NCBI RefSeq assembly: GCF_030704535.1
Contig: NC_081821.1
Coordinates: forward strand, 1,689,001 to 1,753,000
From: Vitis vinifera
Taxonomy: Eukaryota; Streptophyta; Magnoliopsida; Vitales; Vitaceae
Direction of reading: 5' to 3'
Length of the DNA: 64,000 bases
Shown here: in pieces, positions 35,640 through 47,690 of the stretch
How positions within the stretch are numbered: the stretch's first letter is position 1
Layout: every line of letters begins with the position of its first letter
Notes under the pieces: model-generated
Databases searched by the model: none
Seen by the model: the letters and a program-made list of their open reading frames with translations, nothing else
Told to the model about the DNA's origin: nothing
Program-made: the position numbers and the translations under genes

Positions 35640-37060
35640 ATTGTTGCTATGAATAAGGAAACTGAATTTCTTCAAAAGAACCATACTTGACAACTAGTTG
35701 AGAAAGCTAAAAATCAAAATATTGTTGGTTGCAAATGGCTTTTCAAAAGAAATGAAGGAATTCCAGGAGTGAAGAATGCTAGGTTCAAAGCCCGCTTGGT
35801 TGCAAAGGGCTACACACAAAAGAAGGGTGTAGACTTCAATGAAGTGTTTTCTCCAGTTGTGAAACATAACTTAATCAGGGTGTTGCTTGCTATGGTTGCT
35901 TTATTTGATTTAGAGTAAGAATAATTTGATGTCAAAACTGTTTTTCTACGTGGTGAGTTGGAAAAATAGATTTATATGCATCAACCCAATGGATTCATTA
36001 TTTCGGGAAATGAAAACCATGTTTGTTTATTGAAGAAATCTCTTTATGGTTTGAAGCAATCTCCAAGACAATGGTATAAAAGGTTTGATACTTTTATGAT
36101 TGGTAATGACTACCACAGGTGTGAGTATGATAATTATGTTTATCATAAGGAATTGTTTGATGGTTCTTTCATTTATTTATTGTTATATGTTGATGACATG
36201 TTAATTGTCTGTAAAAATATGTATGAGATCAACTTGTTAAAAACTAAACTTCAATGAGAGTTTGAAATGAAAGACCTTCGAGTTGTGAAGAAAATATTAG
36301 GTATGGAGATTCGTAGATACCGAAAAGTAGGGAAATTGTACTTATCACAAAAAAAGTACATTGGGAAAGTGTTAGAACGCTTTGGAATGTAAGGGTCAAA
36401 CCCAATAAGTACTCCATTAGCAACTCGCTTCAAACTTTCTACTGCTTTATCACTATAGATTGAAGTAGAGAGGGAGTACATGTCACATGTTCCTTATGCT
36501 AGTGCAGTTGGGAGCATTATGTATGTCATGGTCTACACTAGGCCAGACATTTCACATGCAGTGAGAGTGATGAGTAGTTATATGGATTGTCCTAGAAAGA
36601 TCCATTGGCAAGCAATGAAATGGATACTTCGATACTTGAGATGAACATCACATGTTAGCTTAGTATATGATAAAAGTATTGACATCTCTAGGGAAATTGT
36701 TGGCTATGTTGATTTTAATTATGTTGGAGATTTGGATAGAAGAAGATCTCTAACAAGATACGTATTTACTTTATGTGGTAGTGTTATTAGTTGGAAAGCA
36801 ACTTTGCAATCTGCAATTCCTTTGTCAACCATTGAAGCAAAATACATAGCAACCACATAAGCAGTGAAAGAAACTATTTGGCTTAAGGGTTTGGTTGGCG
36901 ATTTAGGCTTATAATAGGAGTTGACTATTGTGTATGGTGATAGCCAAAGTACCATACATTTGACTAAAAATCAGATGTTCCATGAGATGACCAAACATAT
37001 TGATGTCAGAATGCATTTTATTAGGGATGTGATTGCACAAGGTGCTATTATACTAAAAAA
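35640..37060 (+). pseudogene. copia reverse transcriptase and RNase H remnant
   Basis: The reverse transcriptase is recognisable by SLYGLKQSPRQWYKRFD near 36030 and the LLYVDDMLIV active-site block near 36180. RNase H is recognisable by the VYGDSQSTIHLTKN block near 36930. Broken fossil sequence. Confidence 0.82.
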
Positions 37061-37246
37061 AAATCCCTACAGTGGACAATCCTACAGATATGATTACTAA
37101 GTTTGTTCCTATAATTAAGTTCAAGTATTGTTTGGACTTAATTGATGTTGGTAGTATTTGAAGACCCCTATGGAGCATGGGAGTGAAGTAACATGGAAGA
37201 CTTTCGAGTTTGTTTGAATTTTGGGAATTTGAGCCAAGGTGGAGAT

Positions 37247-37676
37247 TGTTGGAAAGTGTCTCAATTGTATTTTGAGTCAATTTGGAAAGTTATTGATTGT
37301 TTCCCAATAAAAGAAATTCTTGAAAGTGGGTTTCATATTATTATAGGAAATATCCTATTATGAGATTTTTTTTTTAGGAAAATGTATCTTTGATAATTAT
37401 ACGCTTCATTTCCTATATAGAAACTTCCTTCGTAATTAGAAAAAAAAATATAGGAAGAGGTTTTGACCAAAATAGTAAGTCTCTTTTTGGGTATAAATTG
37501 GGGCTTTGGGATTTGAAAACTTGATGAGTTGTAATCTCCTTTAACAATAGTAAAAGTTCTTTTTATTTGCCAGTGGATGTAGGCTTAAGGTCGAATCACG
37601 TAAATCATTGTGTTTTATTTTTTTCGTTTGTCTTATTTTTTTCTCCCTATTATTATTCTTTGTCATGATTTGCACA
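37247..37676 (+). repeat. right LTR of the copia element
   Basis: Begins TGTTGGAAAGT immediately after the polypurine tract AAGGTGGAGAT (37236-37246) and ends near GATTTGCACA. It pairs with the left LTR. Confidence 0.88.
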
Positions 37677-40045
37677 ATAAACACAATTGTCAAATATGGT
37701 CTTGTGATTTGTTAAGGTTATTAAAAGGTGTTGTAAAAAAAATAATTTTTGAAAATAGTTTTTAAAATTATATTTGAGAACTTGAAATGTTTTCAACTTA
37801 TTTTCTATGGTTTTAAATAAAATTTATATGCAGTGTATTGTTTTCAATTATTTTTTCTATTAGTCTTATTATTTTTTAAATTAGTAAAAAAAAAGCCAAT
37901 TAGAAACAATTAAATTTTTTCTTAAAAAATACCTTTTTTTGTTTTTTTGTTTAAAAAAAAATGTTTGTGGTTTACAGTTGTTTGTTCTTTTTTTTTTTCT
38001 TCTTAGAAACAAAAAAAAAATTGAGAATAGCTAAAAAGATCCATATTTTCTTTTGTAAAAAAAAAATGTAGTCAAATATAATTTAATTTATTTTCTCCCA
38101 AATTTTTTGAAGATAATTTTTTCATAGGTAGTCAATAAAGATTTAAATTAAATACAATTAACCACAAAAATTACGTTAAATACCTCTATTATTTTGAGTC
38201 AAGTGAGAGATTAGTGAAATTAACAAACGAGAATGGTAAGAAAAATATTTCATGAAATTTGGAACTAGTAATGGTGAAATGTTCGAATGAGCAGATTCAA
38301 GATGGGTCGATCCCAATCCTGACCTGTTTATTCAAAAATAATTATCATTATTGTCTCATTAAAAAAATTAAACAGGATGGGTCGGGTATGAGAAATTCTC
38401 ACACCTGCCCCACTCGCCTTATTTAACTTTTTTTTTAAAAAAATTTTAAAACTTTTAAAAATTATTTTAATTTTTGTTAATTATATTAAAATAAATTTAT
38501 TTTATAAATAATTAAATTATTATATTTTGTTATGAAAAGTATTTTATTATTTTTGTTGTTATTATTATTATTGTTTGTGTATTAAAAATAGAAAATAAAA
38601 ATTAATTTTTAATTTTATATATAATCAAGGCGAGCTGAGACAAGACAACACCCAAACCCATTTATTTAAATTTCAAATTCGTCTATTAGGGGCAGTGAGA
38701 CTGTTACCTGAAAAAAAAAAAAAAAAAACCTATCCCATTATCATTCCTATTTATGTTAGACCCAAAAAAATATGACAAAAAGTAAATTATAAATAATTTA
38801 AAAATGTTAATTTATTTGAACATAAGAACCCCTTAAATTTTGAGATTTTGAAATATATATGACATTTAAAAAAAAAATCAAGATATGATAATTGAAAATT
38901 TTTAAACTCTTGACTTTATTCAAACATTAAACTGAAATTTTCATTATCCATATTTGAAGTTAATTATGAAAGATGCCTTTTATATGACTAGTAGCCCGTT
39001 GACGCATGAGAGCATATGCCAAAAAACAAAACCAATGTCACTCAAAGAAAAAGGAGGCAAGCAATGTCATTGTCTTTTCTTCGTGACTCTTGTATTTATA
39101 TTTCATTTCTTAGCTAAGAAGATTAGATAAATCCAACAGAAAAAGAAAAGGTCTTTTATTTAATAATTAACCTTCCTTATCCGAATTGTAATGAGATTAT
39201 AGATTTGGAGATTCTCTTTAAAAATGGTTTTATTTATTTTTATATTGCGTATAAGTACACAAATTTTTCTTTAAAAATATTTTTCAAACAAAAACTTTTT
39301 TATTTTTTTATTTTTATAAAAACAAAAATCAAGAGTATGTTTAGTTTAAAAACAGTTTTTTGTTTTCAAAAATAAAAAACCGTTTTTTAAATCTTATAAC
39401 ACCGTTTGGTCATTGTTCTCTCAAAATAATTTTTAAAAATAAAGTGAAATAAATAACAAATTTTAAATAATAAGTAAAAGTTATTTTCATTCATTTTTAA
39501 AAACAAAAGGAAAATATGGGTTTGTTTGATCATAGTTTTCAAAACTTATTTTTAAAAACTATTTTTTATTATTTAACTTTAAAACAATTTTTAAAAATAA
39601 GTTTAAGAAAACATAGTCAAACGGACTCTAATTGTTGTTATATGGATTATTTTCAAAAACTATTCAACAATCACACCATGACATCCAATTTATCGATGTA
39701 AGGGAAAACATTTGAAAGTAAAATAATTTTAATGATAATATTTAGAAAATTAGAGTGCATGTTTTTTTTATAAAAAAACACCGGTGAAAATAACATTTAA
39801 TTGTTTTTTAAAAGTTGTTATATATTTTACTTTGTTTTAAAAAACTGAAAAACATAAAATAATAACCAAATAGTGTTGTGAATTTTACAAACTTCTTTTC
39901 TGTTTTTAAAAATAGAAAATTGTTTTTAAAAACTCTGTCAGATAGACTCCTAAATACCTTTTAAAAATATTTAAAATTTTTATTAAAAGAAAAGGAATAA
40001 AAATAAACTCGAATAAACATGTAATAAAACATTTACTAAAATTTC
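37677..40045. other. AT-rich intergenic DNA
   Basis: No gene is recognisable. The stretch is made of AT-rich sequence with repeated TTTTTAAAAATAGTTTTTTG-like pieces (37730-37990 and 39300-39950) that look like eroded MITE ends. Confidence 0.5.
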
Positions 40046-40717
40046 AAGCATGTTTGGTTGCAATTTTTTAAAAATTGTGCTGGAAAACAGTTTTTTGTGT
40101 TTTCGTAAAAAAAAAAAATGTGTTTGGAAACTGAATTGTGGAAAACAGTTTTTGTTCTCAAAAACAAAAAGAACATGTTTGGTTGAGTTAATAAAAAAAA
40201 TTTAGAATAAGTAAAACAAAAAATATGTTTGAAAGTTTTTTTTTTAATTAATAAAGTGTTTTCTTCCATTAACTTGATATTATAAATATATAAATAATTT
40301 TCATATGCAATTCATTTAAATTTAAAAAAATATTTTATTTTGAAATTTTTACACCGGCTATAATTTTCTTAAACAAATGATGACTTTGTTACCATGTGTA
40401 AGTATATTAATTTCAATAATTTAACGAAAAAAGAAAGGGTTTACAGGTGAGGGTGTGGCGGTTAAGTGGAGCTCACCTTTGTGGAAACATAAAAAACAAC
40501 TAAGAAAACACAAAAAGAAGGAAGAGAAAACACGAAAAATAATATATTTATTTGAACAGTTAAAAAACAATGAAAACATCTTTTTATTGTTATAAAAAAA
40601 GTGGTTTTTGAGAACACAAAAAACAAAAACACACCCCCTTCCCCAAACAAGTTTTTTGTATTTTTTGTTTTCAAACACAAAAAAAAAAGTTCTTCAAAAT
40701 AGGAACCAAACAGACCC
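40046..40717. mobile_element. Tourist-like MITE, first of a twin pair
   Basis: About 670 bp. The right end is AACCAAACAGACCC followed by TTC, and the left end, after TTC, is AAGCATGTTTGGTT, a damaged inverted partner. Internal sequence runs parallel to the element at 40740-41402 over its whole length, including AACAAATGATRACTTTGTWAC and ATAAAGTGTTTTCTTC. Confidence 0.65.
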
Positions 40718-40739
40718 TTCATCATTTTACAAAATCTTA

Positions 40740-41402
40740 GGGCCTATTTGGTTGTTGTTTTTGAAAATTGTTGTGGAAAACAATTTTTGAGAACAGTTTT
40801 TTTGTGTTAAAAAATTGTGTTTGGGAATTGAATTATGAAAAACAGTTTTTTTTTAAAAACATATTTGGTTGAGTTAATAATAAAAAAAAAAGAATAAATA
40901 AAACAAAAAACATGTTTGAAAGTTATTTTTTAAAAATTAATAAAGTGTTTTCTTCTATTAATTTGATATTATAAATATATAAATAATTTTCATATGCATA
41001 ATTCATTTAAATTAAAAAAAAAATTATTCAATTTTGAAATTTTTACACCAGTCATAATTTTCTTAAACAAATGATAACTTTGTAACTATGTGTAAATATA
41101 TTAATTTCAATAATTTAAGGAAGAAGAAGGGGTTTGCGGGTGAGGGTGCGATGGTTGGGTAGAGCTTACTTTTGTGGAAACATAAAAAATAGCTAAGAAA
41201 AAAAAAAACACGAAAAACAATCTATTATTTGTATAGTGAAAAAAATAATGAAAACACATTTTTATTATTCTAAAAAAAGTGGTTTTTGAGAACACGAAAA
41301 AAAAAAGAAAAAAAAATATACTCCCTTCCCCAAACAAGTTTTTTGTATTTTTTGTTTTTAATAACAAAAAACAGTTATTGAAAACAGAAACCAAATAGAT
41401 CC
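40740..41402. mobile_element. Tourist-like MITE, second of a twin pair
   Basis: A 663-bp element flanked by TTA at 40737-40739 and 41403-41405. The inverted ends are GGGCCTATTTGGTTGTTG and, reverse-complemented, GGATCTATTTGGTTTCTG. A 3-bp TTA duplication with GG...CC ends fits PIF/Harbinger. Only 22 bp separate it from its sister at 40046-40717, and both lie in the same orientation. Confidence 0.75.
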
Positions 41403-41800
41403 TTAATATTATTTTGTTGTTTAAAACTATAAGAGTTAAAAGTTTCAAAATTAATATATAAATTTAAAATTAATATATATTATAATGATTTAGATGGTAC
41501 CACATATTTTTCCAAACATCTTTTCAGTTCTTAATTCATATGAAAAATCAAATAGATTAAATCTCAACTACAATCTTTTTATTCTAGGTTGGGCTTGTAA
41601 ATTGGGCTTGGGTCTGGTTGTTTCGGCTCCTTAAGGCAGCCAAGGCCCCTTTCCCGAGCCCAAACCAACCATCCAACCCAATTTATATATTTACTTACTA
41701 ATAGCACCACTATGCTTTTATTTTACATCAAGAACTTTAATTTTTTTTTGTGACGGCAGTGGAACGGGTTTTTCAAGTATTCACCTTGACCCAACCCTAA

Positions 41801-42104
41801 GGTTATGTTTGGTTTCTGAAATGTATAAAGGAAAAAAAAAATGTAAAGGAAAATAGTTTTTTTATGTTTAGTTTCACTATAAATTTTTTTAAAGAAAATT
41901 AAATATCATTAAAATTAGTTTTTTTTATATATTTTAAAATTATTTAATCATTATATAATGGAGGAATTTAAGTGAAATGAGTTTGAAGAAATATATAAAA
42001 ATAAATTATTAATTTTAAATCTATTTTTTATTTTCCTTCATTTCACTTTTCTTTTATATTTTATTTCTTCACATTTTCCATCAAAATTTCCGTGAACCAA
42101 ATAT
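41801..42104. mobile_element. MITE of the GGCTATGTTTGGTT family
   Basis: Flanked by TAA at 41798-41800 and 42105-42107. The left end is GGTTATGTTTGGTTTCTGAAA; the right end, reverse-complemented, is ATATTTGGTTCACGGAAA. About 304 bp, non-coding. Confidence 0.7.
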
Positions 42105-43355
42105 TAAATAAATTTGAGAATTTTTTTAATACAGGGGATAAGATGGATTGCTTTAAGTAAGAAAATCATCTTTTTTTTCCTAGTTTGCTTAGTAATACTA
42201 CTAACTTCACCCAATGTTTTATATTAGATGATGTTTCGTAAATAAATTAAATAATTTAATAGTTTAATTTAAGTTATTAAATAAACTAAATATGTTTAGT
42301 TAAATAACTTTAAATTATTTTTAAAAAAACTTTAAGTATTAAATTAAAATATTTAACTTATTTTCAATCTTAAATTTTTCATCCGAACGAGTGAAAGTAT
42401 ATTTTAGAATTATGATTTTATATCCATAATTCATTTTTAATAATAAATATTTTATGGTTATCTAATGTATTTACAATTTTTTAATTATGAATATTTTATA
42501 AATAAATCTATTACTTAAAAATAATAAAAATAAATACGAATTTAAATCAATGGGGATAAATACTAAGAGAAATTACTTGATGTAAATGTGCCGATATCAT
42601 GATTTAAAATCGATTTTAAATTAATTTTACAAAAAAAAAACTCTAATACTCAAAGTAAAAAATAAATTATAAGAAATATTAAATCTTTTTTTTAAAATAA
42701 AAATTAAACTTCATTAATCTTACTTTTTTTTTTTTTTTTTTTACTTATTGAAATCAGTCTTATAATTTGTATTCTTTTTCAATGATATTTCTTCAAAAAA
42801 ATTTCAACACTTCATATATTTTTATGAATTTAAAAAATTTTAAAACTTATATCTTTTATATATAAACTTCCTTTTTTTATGAATAATTTTAAAATTTTAG
42901 TTTTTAATTTAATTTTAAGTGCATCATTTAATTTTGTTACGGGATAAAAGCGAAAATGTTTTTTGACTCCTTGAAAATAAGAGATGGGTTTTACACTTTG
43001 TTTTTTTGCTTCTTATTATTAGCTATTTTTATTTTTATTTATTTATTTGAAAAAATAGATGAGTGTGACCCAAAATTCTTTTGCCACTAATCTGGAGCTA
43101 GAATTTCCCAACCCGGCATAGGGAAATCCTATTCTGGAAATGAATCTGGGTGCATCCAAACATATCGACTCCAGTAGGCTCATCACATAGCAAAACTCAC
43201 TATCGGGACCCACATATTCCCACGCATTCATGACCCTCGGATCAAACGAAATCAACAACATCACATATCCCATCTGACGCACACCAGCCGTCCGATACAT
43301 TCCACACACAAGCCGAACATACACACAAGATTTGACCATCATTGCCCAAACACAA

Positions 43356-43364
43356 AAACCCTAA
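43356..43364 (+). promoter_or_regulatory. telo-box upstream of NOP56
   Basis: AAACCCTAA, 83-91 bp before the NOP56 start codon, preceded by TTGCCCAAAC, whose reverse strand TGGGCA resembles a site II element. In plants this pair is typical of ribosomal-protein and ribosome-assembly genes. Confidence 0.75.
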
Positions 43365-43446
43365 ACCTCTCGTCCCCTACTTCGCCGATACATATATGAA
43401 GGTTTTAGGGGGACAAAAGCTTTGAGTCTCTCCGTGCCAGCTATCA

Positions 43447-46400
43447 ATGGCGCTTTATCTTCTCTACGAATCGGCTTCTGGGTACGCTCTATTTCTCGCT
43501 CATGGGCTCGACGAAATCGGTCAGAACACCGAGGCGGTTCGGAGCTCCGTTTCGGATCTGAACCGATTCGGCAAGGTGGTAAAGCTGGCTGCTTTTCACC
43601 CGTTTGAATCCGCTCTCGATGCTCTGAATCAATGCAACTCAGTGTCTGAAGGTGAGAATTTGCTCGTGAAACCTCTATGCCATCTGTTTATTACTGGGTT
43701 TGAATGAGTTTTGAGCTATTTAGTTTTTGGTCTGTTGTCTTTCGTTTGGTTTCTGGGAATCTAGGGTAACGAAGAGAAAGTGTTCATTATTGTGCTTTAT
43801 GGTGTTTCGGTTGTGTAAGAGTGAAAAGGCCTAGTGAGTCTATTTGGCTTGGTTGAGCTGGAGGCGTTTTCGTTTTATTGCGTCTTAAAGAAATCAAAAT
43901 CTGCAACTTTTCTCGGCAAGCAACTGTGGATTGTGACTTGTTTGATTTCCTGTTCCGGTTGGAAATTGTGATTTTTTCGGAAGGTTTCTTTTATGCATCA
44001 GATAGGTTTGACTGGTCTGAAATTTGCACCGATTTTTTTTTTTTTTTCTGTAATTTCTTTAGAGCCAGATGCTGTTTCTTAGTCATTCCTTTTCTTGATG
44101 GTAGTGATTTTGTGTTTCATTATGTGGTTTTTTCGTAGGTTGTTTACGCGTTTGATGTTCTTAGTTTCCAACAATATAAGCATTGTTTGATTGTCTATAT
44201 CTGTTTGATTCCTTGGAATGAATGAAGCGGAAGGGAAGGGGAAAAAAAATTTCAATGCATGTTTTATGCCATTTTTGTTAGCACAAAATGGAAAACTCAA
44301 TACAACTAAAAGTAAGTTTTGCAGTGATTTTAGAAAATGTTTTTAACATTTTTAATACTTAGAAGGTAAAAATTTTCAAGTGTTAGAAATATTATAAATG
44401 CTTCCAATAATCACTTCCAAACACACTCTAATATAAGAGTCTAGTTGGAAGTGTTTTTAAAAAGTACTTCTAGTCTAAAAAGTGTTTCTGAAGAAAAATC
44501 AGGCATGGAAAAATTTAGAAAATACTTTAAAAAAGTTGAAAAATCACTTCTTGTGGTTTGTGGAGAAACACCTTGAAGGTTATTCTCTCAAAACATTTCT
44601 ATAGAAAACACTTCCACTAAAAACACTTTAAAGAAAAAATCTACCAAACACACTCTTCAGTCTGATGTTATTTTAGGTGGGGTTTGTTTTTGTTCTTCTC
44701 TCTCCTTCTAGGTCCTTAATAATTGCTTGGTTTTCCTTTCATAACCATGTTGCTTGTTTATCGGTATTTGGGATTGCGGTGGTGCTCATTCTGTTGATGG
44801 TGTTGAATGTGAGGTTATTGGTTTGGTTCTGGCTTAGCATTACTGTATTATGGTTTGAATGGCTTTGTTATTCCTTTTTGGGGAGTATAATGGACATTTG
44901 TTTGAATGGATTTCCAGGGCTTATGACTGATGAGTTGAGGAGTTTCTTGGAGCTTAATCTTCCTAAAGTCAAGGAAGGTAAGAAGCCCAAGTTCAGTTTA
45001 GGAACTGCAGAACCTAAGATTGGATCGCATATCTTTGAAGATACTAAAATTCCTTGCCAAAGCAATGAGTTTGTTCTTGAGCTTCTCCGTGGTGTGCGGT
45101 TGCATTTTGATAGGTTTATTAAGGATCTCAAGGTTTGCTTTATTTATTTTTTCCCTCAAAATATGCTTCTGCCTTTTTGTGTATTACAACAATTAAAGGG
45201 TAGGCGGTATTTTCTTTGCAATTTCTCTTATAGTATTTATTTTTCCTTGTAGCCTGGAGACCTAGAAAAGGCCCAACTTGGTCTGGGACACAGTTACAGC
45301 AGAGCAAAGGTGAAGTTCAATGTGAACAGAGTCGATAATATGGTCATTCAGGCCATCTTCCTTCTCGATACTCTTGATAAAGATATCAATTCCTTCTCCA
45401 TGAGAGTCAGGTTTGTTATTAATATTCGTCCACAAACCTTGTCTTTGGTGATTGTTATCTTCAATCCGACATATATTATTTATTCCTTCGGAGCTAATCC
45501 ACTGGTCCTGTATTGAAACAATTTGAATACATTTAGAATTTCATAAAGCATATTATCAGGATGTAAAGTAGTTATTGCATTTGCTATAAACTGGAGTAAA
45601 ATTCTGGTTTCCAAATGGGAGTTTCTAGTTGTTTTCCTATTTCTTCTTGTTGACTTGGTAGTTTTCATTTGATTTTCAATTTGCAGGGAATGGTACTCTT
45701 GGCATTTCCCTGAGTTGGTGAAGATAGTGAATGACAACTATCTCTATGCCAAAGTTGCAAAATTTGTTGAGAACAAGTTGGAGTTGTCTGAAGACAAAAT
45801 TCCAGGCTTAACTGAGATCCTTGGAGATGAAGATAAAGCAAAGGAGATTGTGGAAGCTGCCAAAGCATCCATGGGTAGACCTCTTGAATTCATCTCCCGC
45901 ATAAAGTCTCATGTCTTTTTTCTATTCATTGCCTATTAAAAACAATTATTTACTTGGGGTTTCAATTTTTTGCAGGACAGGATTTGTCCCCAATTGACTT
46001 GATTAATGTCCAGCAATTTGCGCAGAGGGTAATGGACCTCTCTGAGTACAGGAAGAAGCTGTATGAATATCTGGTTACTAAAATGAACGACATTGCACCC
46101 AATTTGGCTTCTCTAATTGGTGAAGTTGTTGGGGCACGGTTGATTTCTCATGCAGGTAGTCTCACTAATCTTGCAAAATGCCCTTCCTCCACTCTTCAGA
46201 TCCTTGGTGCTGAAAAGGCTCTATTCAGGTACTAGGTTAATTACTCGAGGATCTCTTAATTTGGTATGGTTGCTGAGGAGTCTCATTTAGTAGTCTACTT
46301 GACGGTTTTGACCCATGTGCATTTTCCTTTTAAGGGTTGGAATTTTTGTTGTTCAATACAACATTAAAGTGACTGTCCTCTGGCCTGCTTAGGGCCAAAT

Positions 46401-47690
46401 TTGTACTCTTTTTATTAAGTGTGTGGCATCTTGCATTTATAGGAGCTGTTGGGTATAGTTCAATCTTTTCAACATTGCCAATCATTTCATTCGAACGTTT
46501 CTCCCCAGAAGTGTCAATTTTACTCATTTATTGATGGTTCCAGGGCATTGAAAACAAGAGGGAACACGCCAAAATATGGTCTAATCTTCCATTCTTCTTT
46601 TATTGGTCGTGCATCTGCCCGGAACAAGGGACGTATGGCTCGTTATCTTGCAAACAAGTGTTCCATTGCTTCTCGTATTGACTGTTTTGCTGGTAAGTTT
46701 CTATAAATTCTTATATGGTCATTTCATTTCTCATGGATGGCAACTTTTTATCTGATAAATTTGTTGCACAATCTTCTGTGTGCAGAGAGTAACACCACGG
46801 TTTTTGGGGAGAAACTCCGTGAACAAGTTGAGGAGCGACTCGAATTTTATGACAAGGGAATTGCACCTCGGAAAAACATTGATGTTATGAAAGCTGCCAT
46901 TGAAATTACTCAAAACAATGGTGAGCTATATATGGAAAAGATCATAGTGATATTTTTAATATTTCAATACTTGATGCTGAACTATCAGTATTTCCAAAAC
47001 ATCTATTTTGTTGTGGGGGGAACTGGAGTGAAGACAAATGATCTCTCTGAATCTTCACTCTAATTCCAGCCTTTTGATTCATTCGGGGTTCTTGATCTCC
47101 ACATCTTTGGATGCTCATCTGTGTGGCTGATGATTGCTATAATCAAACATACTACCACTGCTTGGATCATTGTCTGGTGGACTGGCCTTTGGTCTCATGA
47201 TAACTGCTAGATTTAATGCATTAGCTTTTACCATTATTTACCTGTTTGGGTTTTACTTCTGTTGGTAGTGGCAGTGTCTCATTTTCTGTTCATTCTGGCT
47301 GTAATAACATTTTCAGACACGGAGGACAAAGCAACCACTGAGCCTTCAGCAAAGAAAAGCAAGAAAAAGAAGTCTAAAGTCGAGGCTGCAGAGGATGGTG
47401 AGCCCATGGTTGAGGATAAACCAACTGCTGCTACAAATGGAGATGCTTCTGAGGAACCCAAAACTGAGAAGAAGAAAAAGAAGGAGAAGCGAAAGTTGGT
47501 AGAAGAAGAAGAAGAAGAGCAGGTTCAGGCTGTGGAGAATTCAATTGGTGTGAACGGGGTTAACACAGAGGATGGAACAGCAAAGAAGAAGAAAAAGAAG
47601 AAGAGCAAGGATGAGGATGGAGAGCGTCTTGCAGCTGTCAGTGAAGGTAAGAAGAAAAAGAAGAAATCAAGAAGCGAAGACGATGATTAA
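43447..47690 (+). CDS. NOP56: nucleolar protein 56, box C/D snoRNP core protein
   Basis: Core protein of box C/D snoRNPs, which guide 2'-O-methylation and processing of pre-rRNA in the nucleolus; partners are NOP58, fibrillarin and the 15.5K protein. Exons: 43447-43651, 44918-45132, 45253-45410, 45687-45874, 45976-46228, 46544-46692, 46786-46920, 47317-47690; 1677 nt, 558 residues. Order: NOP5NT domain (about 1-70), coiled-coil/NOSIC region (about 160-250), Nop domain (about 250-410) with the signature [20 protein letters not shown] and FHSSFIGRA, then the KKE/D tail in the last exon (435-558), with several runs of five to seven lysines mixed with acidic blocks. The start is at [16 protein letters not shown], the conserved N-terminus. 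Intron 1 contains two short MITEs. Confidence 0.96.
44310..44430. mobile_element. short palindromic MITE in NOP56 intron 1
   Basis: About 120 bp. The left end is AGTAAGTTTTGCAGTGATTTT and the right end is ATAATCACTTCCAAACACACT. The palindromic centre (ACATTTTTAATACTTAG against TTTTCAAGTGTTAG) matches the copies at 8265 and 24441. Confidence 0.6.
44436..44657. mobile_element. second MITE-like inverted repeat in NOP56 intron 1
   Basis: Left end AGAGTCTAGTTGGAAGTGTTT; right end AAATCTACCAAACACACTCTT. About 220 bp, directly beside the preceding element and with similar ends, but with a different interior (AAAGTGTTTCTGAAG and its inverse). Confidence 0.5.

Larger units (their letters stand above)
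32765..37676 (+). mobile_element. Ty1-copia LTR retrotransposon, broken
   Basis: A full-length but decayed Ty1-copia element of about 4.9 kb. It has two LTRs of roughly 426-430 bp, a tRNA-Met-type primer site just inside the left LTR and a polypurine tract just before the right one. The internal order is gag, zinc knuckle, protease, integrase, reverse transcriptase and RNase H, the copia arrangement. By eye the two LTRs differ at roughly one base in ten, so insertion was probably several million years ago. The coding region is broken in many places (about a dozen or more) and it is a fossil. I could not read a clean target-site duplication. Confidence 0.93.
41403..43446. other. intergenic region and NOP56 promoter
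   Basis: AT-rich DNA with one clear MITE (41801-42104). From about 43060 the composition rises and the sequence becomes the NOP56 promoter and leader, with a telo-box at 43356-43364. A minus-strand open frame at 43043-43342 lies across this promoter and looks like chance. Confidence 0.55.

Noticed and set aside
43043-43342. 99-codon minus-strand frame across the NOP56 promoter
   Set aside because: Overlaps promoter elements of NOP56 and has no family resemblance.
44677-45252. 191-codon frame starting in NOP56 intron 1
   Set aside because: It reads through intron sequence into exon 2; only 44918-45132 is NOP56 coding sequence.
47097-47220. TGATGAT in the last NOP56 intron, considered as box C of an intronic snoRNA
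   Set aside because: No D box (CTGA) at suitable spacing and no terminal stem.
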